This document shows, in pieces, positions 53,534 through 62,227 of a stretch of 64,000 bases of DNA (the first letter of the stretch is position 1; each line of letters opens with the position of its first letter). This DNA comes from Streptomyces tanashiensis (GTDB lineage: Bacteria > Actinomycetota > Actinomycetes > Streptomycetales > Streptomycetaceae). The notes beneath the pieces are model-generated. The model saw only the letters and a program-made list of their open reading frames with translations. It had not been told where the DNA came from and ran no database searches. The stretch is taken from positions 62,001 through 126,000 of the forward strand of contig NZ_BMRZ01000021.1 of the NCBI RefSeq assembly GCF_014648895.1, given 5' to 3'. The position numbers and the translations under genes are program-made.

Positions 53534-54127
53534 ATGACCAACACCCACTTGTCGAGAGCCATGAGCGGCACCGTCAGTCCGCCCCTGCTCCCTCTGCCGG
53601 ATCGTGTCGCAGAGCTTCTGTCGGAGCTGGGAAGTCCGCCGCGGCTGGCGGCCCACCTGCGCGCTGTCCATGACGTCGCGCACCAGCTGGTCGACTGGGT
53701 GGAACAGCGCTACCCCGCCGTGGTCTTCGACCGCGAGGCGGTGCTCTTCGGGGCGGCCACGCACGACGTAGGAAAGACGGTGCACCTCGCCGAGCTCTCC
53801 GGGCCCGGATCGGCGCACGAGGAGGCCGGGCAGGCTCTTCTGCTCGGTCACGGCATCAGCCCGGAGCTGGCGCGCTTCGCCGCGACTCACGCGTCATGGG
53901 TGGACGTGCGGGTCGGCCTGGACGACCTGCTGGTCAGCCTCGCCGACAAGATCTGGAAGAACAAGCGTGTTCCCGACCTGGAAGATCTCGTCGTGGCTCG
54001 GCTGGCCGAAGCGACTGGCCGGGCGGCATGGGAGGAATTCATCGCGCTCGACGGGGTTCTCGCCGACATCGGCGACGCGGCCGGCGAGCGTCTGGCGTTC
54101 CAGGCGTCCTTCCCGATCTACGCCTGA
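53534..54127 (+). CDS. HD-domain phosphohydrolase
   Basis: 197 aa. HD-superfamily metal motif: His46 (LRAVHDVAHQLVDW) and His77-Asp78 (GAATHDVGKTVHL), with a later Asp in LADKIW. Such proteins hydrolyse phosphate esters of nucleotides or are stand-alone stress genes. Starts at 53531 (GTG), 53534 or 53561 are possible. It is transposon cargo, divergent from the resolvase. Confidence 0.8.
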   Translation: MTNTHLSRAMSGTVSPPLLPLPDRVAELLSELGSPPRLAAHLRAVHDVAHQLVDWVEQRYPAVVFDREAVLFGAATHDVGKTVHLAELSGPGSAHEEAGQALLLGHGISPELARFAATHASWVDVRVGLDDLLVSLADKIWKNKRVPDLEDLVVARLAEATGRAAWEEFIALDGVLADIGDAAGERLAFQASFPIYA

Positions 54128-54187
54128 GGGCCTGGGGCTGCTGGGTCGCTTCAACTGGCAGGCCGTCGCTGCCCGGACGGTGCCGGG

Positions 54188-54547
54188 TCAGACGTCGAGG
54201 CGGTGAAGGATCTGCATGAAATCGTCGGACTCGATCAGACCGGTGAGTACCTGGGTCATGTTGCTGATGCCGGGATCGCGGACGATGAGACCGTCCGAGC
54301 ACCAGAAGTAGCGGCCTCCCAGGGCTTCCCCGTTTTCGGCCCGTCTCGCCATGATGACCTCGACTTGTTCGAGGGTGATGATGGTCGCGCTCCAGCGGGA
54401 TCCGTCCTTCAGGTCCACGAAGACGTCGACATTGTCCGCAGATTCCAGATCCTCGCCGGAGTTCGGCAGGAAAGCGGCTTCGAAGTGCTCAGTGCGAACC
54501 CGATACCAGGGCCCGTCCCAGCGGCCCGGCTGTGTGCTGTGGCTCAT
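54188..54547 (-). CDS. Hypothetical protein, immunity-like size
   Basis: 119 aa starting MSHSTQPGRWDGPWYRVRTE. Acidic, soluble, no signal peptide or membrane segment, with VDVFVDLKDGSRWSATIITL and YFWCSDGLIVRDPGI. Not recognised. It converges on the HD gene and follows the 291-aa gene in the same direction. Confidence 0.6.
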   Translation of the reverse strand: MSHSTQPGRWDGPWYRVRTEHFEAAFLPNSGEDLESADNVDVFVDLKDGSRWSATIITLEQVEVIMARRAENGEALGGRYFWCSDGLIVRDPGISNMTQVLTGLIESDDFMQILHRLDV

Positions 54548-54618
54548 CGGGCGAGTGTGCCGGGCTGAACCGTGCAGCTCAACTGCGTTCTCCGGGCACC
54601 CCTCACGCCGGGTGTGGT

Positions 54619-55494
54619 TCACAGGTCAGGGTCGTACGGCGGGATGGTCCAGCGCAGTACCGCTTCGCCTGCGCGGGCTTCGAGGGTGGCGGAGTAGACC
54701 TGTCCGTGGGCCCGCTCTCCGCGGTGGCGTATGGAGTGGTCCCCGGAGTCCCAGCCGAGACCGAGCACTGGGCATCCGCTGAGGTCGATGGCACCCGCCA
54801 GCAGTGGGTGGCTCCAGCCGGCTCGGTTGAATCGGTGGAAGTCGGTGTGGGCGTCGACGGAGACCATCAGCCCATTGCCGGGGCCTTCTCGGGTCCAGGT
54901 TCGGAGCCGTTCGGCGACCGCTTCGGCCTCGGCCAGGGGGAGGTCGAGCCATCCGCGCGGCCCGTGGCCGCTGGAGTGCTGCGGGATGCGGTCACCGCCG
55001 AACTGCGCATGGACGGTGTCTTCGTACTTGCCCCAGTAGGTGACGTCCGCCAGGCCGTCGGTGGACTGTCCGTCCAGGCCGGTGAAGTCGTCCAGCGCCT
55101 GAGCGTCGCCGAGGACCATGCCACATCGGTCGACCGGCAGGTCGCCGAGCTGCACGGGTTCGCCGTCATTGGGGCCGGGCCACGGCAGGCCGAGGTCGAC
55201 CTCCAGGACGGCGATCGTCGGTTCCCCGTCGAAGGGTGAGGCCGATGTCTGGGCCCGAACCCGCAGGGGCCGGTCTGCGGCAGCTGCTACAGCGATCGCC
55301 TCGCACATCCAAGCGGACGGCTCACTGTCCTCGGGTCCGTACAGGTGGCCGCCGCCGGTGGCTATTGCGGTCCGGGCCCGCTCGGACAGCGGTCGGCCCA
55401 CCTGCGGCCAGTAGTCGATCCAGCCCGCCATCCCCAGCACGAGCGTCCCGGAGGGTGCGGTGACGGTGCCAAGGTCGACATCGGTCTCAGTCAT
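54619..55494 (-). CDS. Hypothetical protein
   Basis: 291 aa starting MTETDVDLGTVTAPSGTLVL. It appears as a soluble beta-rich protein with GMAGWIDYWPQVGRPLSERA, VLEVDLGLPWPGPN and TDFHRFNRAGWSHPLL. The His/Asp-rich VSVDAHTDFHRFNRA could bind metal, but no family was recognised. It lies in the transposon upstream of the 119-aa gene in the same direction. Confidence 0.65.
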   Translation of the reverse strand: MTETDVDLGTVTAPSGTLVLGMAGWIDYWPQVGRPLSERARTAIATGGGHLYGPEDSEPSAWMCEAIAVAAAADRPLRVRAQTSASPFDGEPTIAVLEVDLGLPWPGPNDGEPVQLGDLPVDRCGMVLGDAQALDDFTGLDGQSTDGLADVTYWGKYEDTVHAQFGGDRIPQHSSGHGPRGWLDLPLAEAEAVAERLRTWTREGPGNGLMVSVDAHTDFHRFNRAGWSHPLLAGAIDLSGCPVLGLGWDSGDHSIRHRGERAHGQVYSATLEARAGEAVLRWTIPPYDPDL

Positions 55495-55744
55495 CTGCTG
55501 ATTGAACAGGCACGGAACCGAAAGGATCAAGGTGCCGTCGCGTCCGAGGTTGGCGTGGAGTGGTCCTGCGGGGTGCGCTGCTGCGGCAGGAGCGGGCCGA
55601 GGTGCAGGTGGCGGTTCATGTCCAGCTCGAACCTTCCGTAGATCTCCTTATCTGGACACCTTCGAGTGACGCCTGAACTGGCGCCGTGGCGGTGGAGGTG
55701 CGGGGTTCGTCGGGCCACCTGAGTGCAGGGTCGGGGAGGCCGGT

Positions 55745-56425
55745 GTGCGGGTGGTCAAGGAACGTGATGGCGGTGTCGTACGGCGCGTGCGGTTGGTCGA
55801 CGGCGACGGTGAACAGGTCACGGCGGCCTGCCGGTTCCTGGATCATCTGGTCGACCGGGGCTTCTCGCCGCAGACGATCTGCGCGTACGCGTACGACCTG
55901 CGGGGCCTGTTCGCCTTCCTCGCTGGTGAGGGCACGGACTGGCGTGAGTTCCGGGGCCCGGATGCCTTGCGGCTGCTGGCGTTCTTGCGGCGGGCGCCCT
56001 CGCGCCGTCCGGCCCAGCGGCTGGGCCTGACGGTGGTGGTCGGCGGGCCGGAGGCGCCGGGCAGTCTGCTCGCTCCGGCGACGGTGAACCGGATCTTGGC
56101 TGCGGTTGCCAGCTTCCACGACTGGGCGGTGGTCGCCGAGGAGTACGACGGTGACTCCCCGATGCAGAAGCGCCTTGACCCGGCACCTTGCCCGGGTGCC
56201 GGACCGGCATCAGCCGTTCATGGGCCGCGCGAGCCGTCAGCAGCCGATGTGCCGCACGGTGACGGTCAGGCAGCCGCGGCGGCTGCCACGCCCCGCGGGA
56301 TGCGGGAGTTGTCGCTGCAAAAGCGATTGGGGCACGCTTCGCCGGAGTCGACGAAGGCTTACACCCGCGTCTCCGACGAGGCCGTGCTGGCCGACTACAC
56401 CCGCGCGCTGAAGAGCAACCGGTGA
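55745..56425 (+). pseudogene. Tyrosine recombinase 1, internally deleted
   Basis: The N-terminal core-binding domain (LDHLVDRGFSPQTICAYAYD) runs to SPMQKRLDP, then the frame shifts; the phage-integrase wording ALARVPDRHQPF continues in another frame (56170-56270). It then jumps to GMRELSLQKRLGHASPESTK, AYTRVSDEAV. The catalytic domain with the R-x-H-x-x-R residues is deleted and only the terminal His/Tyr part remains. The next recombinase starts at an overlapping GTGA. Confidence 0.82.
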
Positions 56426-58538
56426 CTGCCCTCGCCCTGGCACCCGCCCCGGAGCCGGACCGCCGCCGCCGGTGCCACGCGACGAGGGAGGAGTACTTCG
56501 CGTGGGTCCGTGCGACGTTCGCGGATGCTCCGGCGTCGGTCAAGTCTCACCGCTACTTCTACGACCGCTTCCTCAAGCACTGGCCGGACTTGGAGGACTG
56601 GTTCGCCGAGCCCCTGCTGGTCCGCCTGGACCTGCACGGACGCGATCCGCACGAGCCCGGCAAACGCATCGGGCCGTCCCACGAGGCAGGCCCCTATCTC
56701 GCCTACCTCTCGCTGGTGCACGGTCTCCGACTGAACGCCGACTACGTCCTCAGCCGCAACTTCGACAGCCTGTTCGTCCCCAAGGTCGCCGCCGGCCTCG
56801 GGCTCGACCTGGATCTGCTCGATTCGCTCTCGGCCCGCATGCTCCAGCTCGGTATGCGCCTGTCAGTGGCCGGTCCGTCCTGACCTGGACGTTCACCCGC
56901 CTTCTGCTGATGCGCGGCGATCCCGATCTGCGCGCGATCCGGCTTGGCGACCTCACCGCGCTCGCCGAGGAGATCAAGCGCTACTGCGCCCGGCCGGAGG
57001 CCGGGTTCGTGCGGGCCCGCCATGTCTCCAACGCACGCCGCCGGATGCCCATGGAGCAGCTCGCCGGGATCTACCAGAAGGCGTGCTTGACCAGGCTCCA
57101 TGGCGTCCATGTGTTGCTGTTCAACATCGGACAGGTCCCCGAACCGCCGTTCCACGGCCTGAAAACCGCCGAACTCTGGCGAACCGAACTCACCCCTCCT
57201 GAGACCCCGCCGGCGCTCGCCGCTCCGGTGTCGCGCTGGCTGTCGGGACGGTTGCAGACCAGCGACCGCGCGGAGTCGGTCCGCCACTCACGCGACGCCT
57301 TCCGCTACTTCCTGCGCTGGCTCGCCCAGGCCCACCCCGACATCGACGCGATGACCCAGCTGGAGCGGCGACACGTCGAGGGCTTCATGACCCACCTGCA
57401 TGAGCACATCAACGCCCGGACCGGACGGCCGCTGACGGCATGGTCCCGCTACACCTACCTCAGCCCGCAGCTTCAGTTCTTCCGCGAGACCAGCCAGTGG
57501 GGCTGGAGCGATGTCCCGGGCCGGCCCCTGCTCGGCCGCTCGGACATGCCCAAACTCCCCTCCGCACTGCCGCGGTTCATCCCCCGGGCCGAGCTGGGCC
57601 GCCTCATGGAGGCGGTCGAGGAACTCGAAGACCCACACCAACGTGCCGCTCTGCTTTTGCTGCGCTGGAGCGGTGCCCGGCGCGGGGAGATCGCACGGCT
57701 GACCCTGGACTGCCTGGACGCCTACCCCGACGGCTTTCCGCGGCTGCGGATCCCGGTCGGCAAGACCTACACCGAGCGCATGGTCCCCCTGCACCCCCAG
57801 GCGGCGGACGCCCTGCGTGAGCTGATCGACTCGGCGAAGGCCGCGAACGCCGCAGCCCGACATGACGCATGGGCCCAGCGGCCGGTCCGCTACGTGTTCA
57901 TGTGGCGGGGCAAGCCCATGGCCGTCACTTCCTCTACGAGGACGCCCTGGAGATCGCCTGCCGCAAGGCCGGGCTCGTCGACGGCGACGGCAATCCCACC
58001 GTGACCGCTCACCGGTTTCGCCATACGGTCGGCACCCAGCTCGCCGAAGGCGGCGCCCGGATCCAGACGATCATGGCAATCCTCGGCCACCGCAACGCGC
58101 AGAGGTCCGCCACCTCCTCCCACATCGGCGATCCCGTCCTGAAGGAGCAGTACGAGAAGGTCATCGCCGCCGGCGGACGGATCGCGGGCCCGGCCGCGGA
58201 GGAGCTACTGACCAGCCGGATCGGCGAGGACACCCTGAACTGGCTCAAGACCAACTTCTTCAAGACCGAACTCGAACTCGGTCACTGCCTGCGGGCACCC
58301 GCCGATGGGCCCTGCGAGTGCGACCTCTACCTCCGCTGCTCGAAGTTCCTCACCACGAGCGAGTACGCCCCGCGCCTGCGGTCCCCGGCTCGCCCGTGAA
58401 CAGCAGCTCGCCCAGGACGCCGTCGAACGCGGCTGGCCTCGCGAGGTCGAACGGCACAAGGCCATCGCCGAACGGATCTGCGGCCTCCTCGCCGATCTCG
58501 GAGAGAGCGCCGAGCCCGGCCCTGACGATCACTGCTGA
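56422..58538 (+). pseudogene. Large tyrosine recombinase 2, frameshifted with lost nucleophile
   Basis: A site-specific integrase of about 700 codons spread over several frames: 56422-56880 (CHATREEYFAWVRATFADAP), 56885-57925 (LLLRWSGARRGEIARLTLDC), 57930-58375 (VTAHRFRHTVGTQLAEGG) and 58380-58538. At least three frameshifts are seen. In the last catalytic segment the expected tyrosine of SATYSHI reads SATSSHI, so even a repaired protein would lack its nucleophile. With recombinase 1 it is a decayed Tn554/RIT-like recombinase module. Confidence 0.82.
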
Positions 58539-58587
58539 GCGATTGTCTTCGGCAGCCTGAACAAGAGCCCCGAGGGATACTTGCCAG

Positions 58588-59232
58588 ATGGATGGATCAA
58601 GGGCTTCTTGGGTCAACACCACACACGATTGGGCGGGCACCGTGGACGCGGACCATCTCGGTCAGATCCGCCGGGAATCTGCCCAGTTCGCTCCGGGCGG
58701 GCCGGGACACCTAGTTCTTGAGATCGTTGCTTATGCCGCTGACGAGGCAGCGAGCCGGGGCGGCGGACGGTGTGTGGTCACGCTGCATACCGATGGCTCG
58801 GTGTCGGTGAAGGATGACGGACGGGGCACCGACACTCGGGTCGACGAGCATGGCCGGGTGGTGAAGAAGCCGGTCATGGCCACGAAGGATCTTCGGTTCT
58901 TCGACTTCCCAGAGGCGGAGCGGCTTCCGGACGGACATCCGCGGCGCGGCATGTCCGTCGTCGCAGCGCTCAGCGAGTGGCTGATTCATACCAACCGCCG
59001 TCTCAACGGGTCCTGGAGCCAGCGCTATGAGCACGGCGTCCCGGTGACCGATCTGGTGCCCGTCGAAGCCGACGGGACCACGGGGACCTGCGTCCGCTTC
59101 CTGCCGGACGAAGCCCTGCGTTCGCGGTGGTCGTTGACCACGGGCGACCTGGCCCGTTGGTCCCAGCACTGGCCTGATCTGACTGCCCGCCTCGACGATC
59201 AGCGCGACAGCGGGGACCGGTCAGGCCCGTGA
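58588..59232 (+). CDS. Stand-alone GyrB-like ATPase-domain protein
   Basis: 214 aa resembling only the first 220 residues of DNA gyrase B: WAGTVDADHLGQIRRES, HLVLEIVAYAADEAASRG, SVKDDGRGTD, RRGMSVVAALSEWLIHTNRR, QRYEHGVPVTDL and TGTCVRFLPD. The catalytic Glu45 and the DDGRG motif are kept, but the Mg-binding Asn is Tyr49 and the ATP-lid glycines (GLHGVG type) read GHPRRG, so ATP turnover is doubtful. There is no transducer, TOPRIM or tail. It sits between the dead recombinase and the transposase. Confidence 0.78.
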   Translation: MDGSRASWVNTTHDWAGTVDADHLGQIRRESAQFAPGGPGHLVLEIVAYAADEAASRGGGRCVVTLHTDGSVSVKDDGRGTDTRVDEHGRVVKKPVMATKDLRFFDFPEAERLPDGHPRRGMSVVAALSEWLIHTNRRLNGSWSQRYEHGVPVTDLVPVEADGTTGTCVRFLPDEALRSRWSLTTGDLARWSQHWPDLTARLDDQRDSGDRSGP

Positions 59233-59427
59233 CCACGGGCCGGCACGACCGCGCTGCACCGGAGAGAGCGGCCCGGTCGGATCCCGACCCGCGGTCCTGG
59301 TGCTCGGCCCCGGTGGCCTGGAGGCGGCAGGAGTCGGAGACAGTCTCGATCAGGGTGCACTTGAAGTTGAGCCAGCCCCGCGCACGGAATTCGTCCAGAC
59401 AAGGGTTCACGTGGGTCCAGAAAAGCG

Positions 59428-62013
59428 GGGAGGGTCAGGTCGCCGTCCTTGCCAAAGAAAAGGTCGTGGTTGGCGGAGTTCCAGTTCTCCACCACCTGCA
59501 GGCCCTCGTGGATCTCCCGCCGCAGCTCGGGATCGGCCAGGTAGTCGCAGATGAACACCGTCCGCACCGCCCGGCCCAGTTCCTCGATCGCCCGGTAGGT
59601 CGGGTGCTTGGGGCCGCCCCGGGTGAAGCGGCGGAGCACCTGCTCGGCCTCCGCCGTGCCCAGACGCAGGGCGGTGGTGTACTTCACGATCTGGTCCCGA
59701 CGAAGGACGCGCCGTGGGTGTCGGTGTACTGCCGGTCGACCACCATCTCGGTGCAGTGCCGCAGCATGCCCTCGATCATCGCCGCGACTTCGGAGGCCGA
59801 GCAGTTCTTCAGCTGCGAGTAGATGCATACCGACATCCGCTCGACGTGCCAGTAGATCATCACCCCCGGTCCCCGGTACCGCTGGTGCCACTCCGTCATG
59901 AAGTTGCTCGACCAGGAGCCGAACTTCTTGCTGTCCGAGGCGCACGAGGTGCCCTCGCCCCACCAGTCGGCATCCCGTACCGCGAAGGTGGCGTTCACCA
60001 GCTTTACCAGCGCCCCGTGCAGGTTGGTCCGGTTCACGAACAGGTGCCGGATGCGCCGCAGCACCGCCTCGCTCTCGCCGTGCTTGCCGGTGACCGCCAC
60101 CCGCTTGATGCCCTTGTTGGTGCCCAGCGCGAACAGCACCAGCAGCAGCCGGCGCCGCAGGACCTCCCTGGGCAGGGCCTCCCGGGACGCGACCGAGGTG
60201 AACTCGCCAGTGAAGCCGGTGGCGAACTCGGCCTCCTTGAGGATGTCGATCAGGTCGATCGTCCCCCCAACGCCTTTCGATCTCGGCCTTCAGGGCAACC
60301 AGGTTCTCCGGCTCCTCCTGCTTACCCAGCGGGGAGACCTTGGTCCACGGCTCGCCGTGCTTGCGGGTGATCTCCGCCCCGCCCGTGGTGCCCCGCTTCA
60401 ACGCGCTGTCGAACCGGGTCAGAGCCTCCCGGAGCTTCCTTTGCAGGGCATCGATGAACTCACCCGGGTCCAGCGGCTGGCGGATCGCCCCGTAGTGCAC
60501 GTCCCGGTTGTCCTCGAAGTCCGGCGGCAGGTCGTCCTCCGGGTTGCGCCACCGGCTCGCGCCGGCCACCCAGATCTCCCGGCGCCGCAGCGCGTCCCGC
60601 AGGCTGACCAGCACGCACAGCTCGTACGGGATGCGCTCCACCCGACCCTTGTCGTCCACCACCGCCGCCCGCCACTGCTCAGGCACCACCCCGTCCAGCG
60701 GGACGCGCTCGGCCTCGTCGAAGTACGCCCCGTCCTTGATCGGCTGGTCCAGGTACCGCTTGAGCAGGTCGATCGCGTCCATCACCGGCCGGTAGGCGGT
60801 GTTATTGCACTTCAGCTCCAGCACCGACAGCAGCGGCGAGAGCATCCGCCGCCAGTGGTTGGAGTACGACGACCGCAGCACCGTGATGCGTGCCTTGTAC
60901 CCGGCCTCGTTCGCCGCGGCCTCCGTCGCCAATGCCTTCAGGGTCTTCTCGCCGACCACGGGGAAGATGACCTTGCGGACCGTACCGCCCGGCTCGGCCA
61001 GCGCCGCCTCCGCGACCCGCAGCATCATCCCCTCCTTGCCGCGGACCTTCTTCAACTCCTTGATGAACTCGCCCTCGACCTTCTTCTCCGTCCGCGTGTT
61101 GATCTTCTGCACAATCTGGATGAACAGATCCACCAGCGAATCGGCGATCTCCGTCTGCCGCACGTGGCACAGCGTCGCCAGCAGCGTGTACCGAACCGAG
61201 TCGCCGGCCGCCAGCAGGTCGGACGGGTACTCCTTCGCGGCCCGCGCCCGCCACGCGGACACCAGCTTCTCCGAGACGTCCCCGAACAGCTCAGGCGGCA
61301 GCTCCAGCTGACGCACTCGCTGGAGCTTGTTCACCTCTGTCAGCAGACTCTCCAGGCCGAGCGCACCGGGGTCCGCCTTCAGCTCGGTGAAGAACGTCCG
61401 TCCGCCGCCCACGCTGCCCTCGCCGTCGTCTTCGGCGACCAGGTCGTCCAGCCGCGAGCGCGTCACCGCCGACAGCCGGTCCGTCGTCCGGCAGTACCGC
61501 TCCTCGAAGGTGTTCACCGCCGACGCCACCAGCCGGGTCACCTTCGCCGGCGCAGGCGGCTCCAGCCGGTCCTTGCGGCACCGGGCTGCCACCGCCTCCG
61601 CCAGCCGTTCCCGAGACAGCTCCACCCCGCACAGCTCCCCGGTCAGCCACTCCGCGAGCTGAGCCTGGTCCTCCACCGTGCACTCGCGGAACCCGAACAC
61701 GCTCCGGATCTCCATCCGATGGCGGCTGATCGCCCGGCCCGCCCTAGTCGTACGCGGCGAACTCCTCCGGAGCCACCTTCACCTGCTGAGCCACGTACGC
61801 CACCGCCGACGCCGGGATCTCCGAGACGTTCTCCGGGAACCGGGCCTCCGCCTCGAAGAACTTCAGCAGCAGCGCGAATCCCACCCGGTTCGCCCCAGAC
61901 TTGTTCCGCAGCCGCTTCTCGTCGTCGTCCAGCAATGTCCAGACCTCGATCAGGTCCTCCGGCTCCCAGTCCTGACGCACGCTCAACCCCTTCCCGATCA
62001 CCACGAATGCCAC
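59428..62013 (-). pseudogene. tnpA: Tn3-family transposase, multiply broken
   Basis: It starts at GTG 62013 (LLDDDEKRLRNKSGANRVGF) beside the right terminal repeat. A one-base insertion near 61745 turns Trp TGG into TAG; the frame resumes at MEIRSVFGFREC. An extra G in a run near 60267-60272 shifts the frame again. The DDE region ATFAVRDADWWGEGTSC and VMIYWHVERMSVCIYSQLKN is kept, but about 55-60 codons are deleted near 59700 (after THGASFVG, joining DQIVKYTTALRLG). The C-terminal end after GKDGDLT is replaced by unrelated sequence. It cannot make a functional transposase. Confidence 0.92.
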
Positions 62014-62092
62014 CCAGGTGACGGGGCCACATCAGAGAAGGGACGAAAACGATCGAAGCCGGGACAACAGGCCCCCGGATCGACTACAGAGC

Positions 62093-62132
62093 GCTATTTG
62101 TCACTTCGCGGTAGCTTCGGGAGCACAGGGCC
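62093..62132. repeat. Transposon terminal inverted repeat, right
   Basis: Complement of the left end with 2 mismatches in 40 bp; tnpA reads inward from it. Confidence 0.93.
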
Positions 62133-62137
62133 GGTTC
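62133..62137. repeat. Target-site duplication, right copy
   Basis: GGTTC, identical to 50884-50888. Confidence 0.92.
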
Positions 62138-62218
62138 GTGCGCGTCGGCAGCGAGGACTCGTTCGCTCCCGGCCGCCAGGCCACCGTCACCGAGCTGATC
62201 TTCAAGCTGGCCGACTGA
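62133..62218 (+). pseudogene. Acetyltransferase gene, right fragment
   Basis: Reads F-VRVGSEDSFAPGRQATVTEL-IFKLAD and stop, the usual C-terminus of a GNAT acetyltransferase. It joins in frame to RVLERTGF at 50888 if one GGTTC and the transposon are removed. It ends 10 bases before the convergent glycosyltransferase gene. Confidence 0.78.
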
Positions 62219-62227
62219 CAACCAGGC

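Larger units (their letters stand above)
50889..62132. mobile_element. Tn3-family transposon, 11,244 bp
   Basis: Bounded by 40-bp terminal inverted repeats (50889-50928 and 62093-62132; 38 of 40 identical) and flanked by the perfect 5-bp duplication GGTTC, the size made by Tn3-family transposition. The right end holds a tnpA gene reading inward and the centre a serine resolvase. Cargo: an S1-domain protein, HD-domain protein, two unknown proteins, broken tyrosine recombinases and a GyrB-like protein. The two flanks rejoin into one acetyltransferase frame, proving insertion. Confidence 0.95.

Noticed and set aside
59003..59410. A 135-codon frame at the truncated end of tnpA
   Set aside because: It is antisense to the GyrB-like gene over most of its length and has no recognised domain; only its beginning may mark foreign DNA joined to tnpA.
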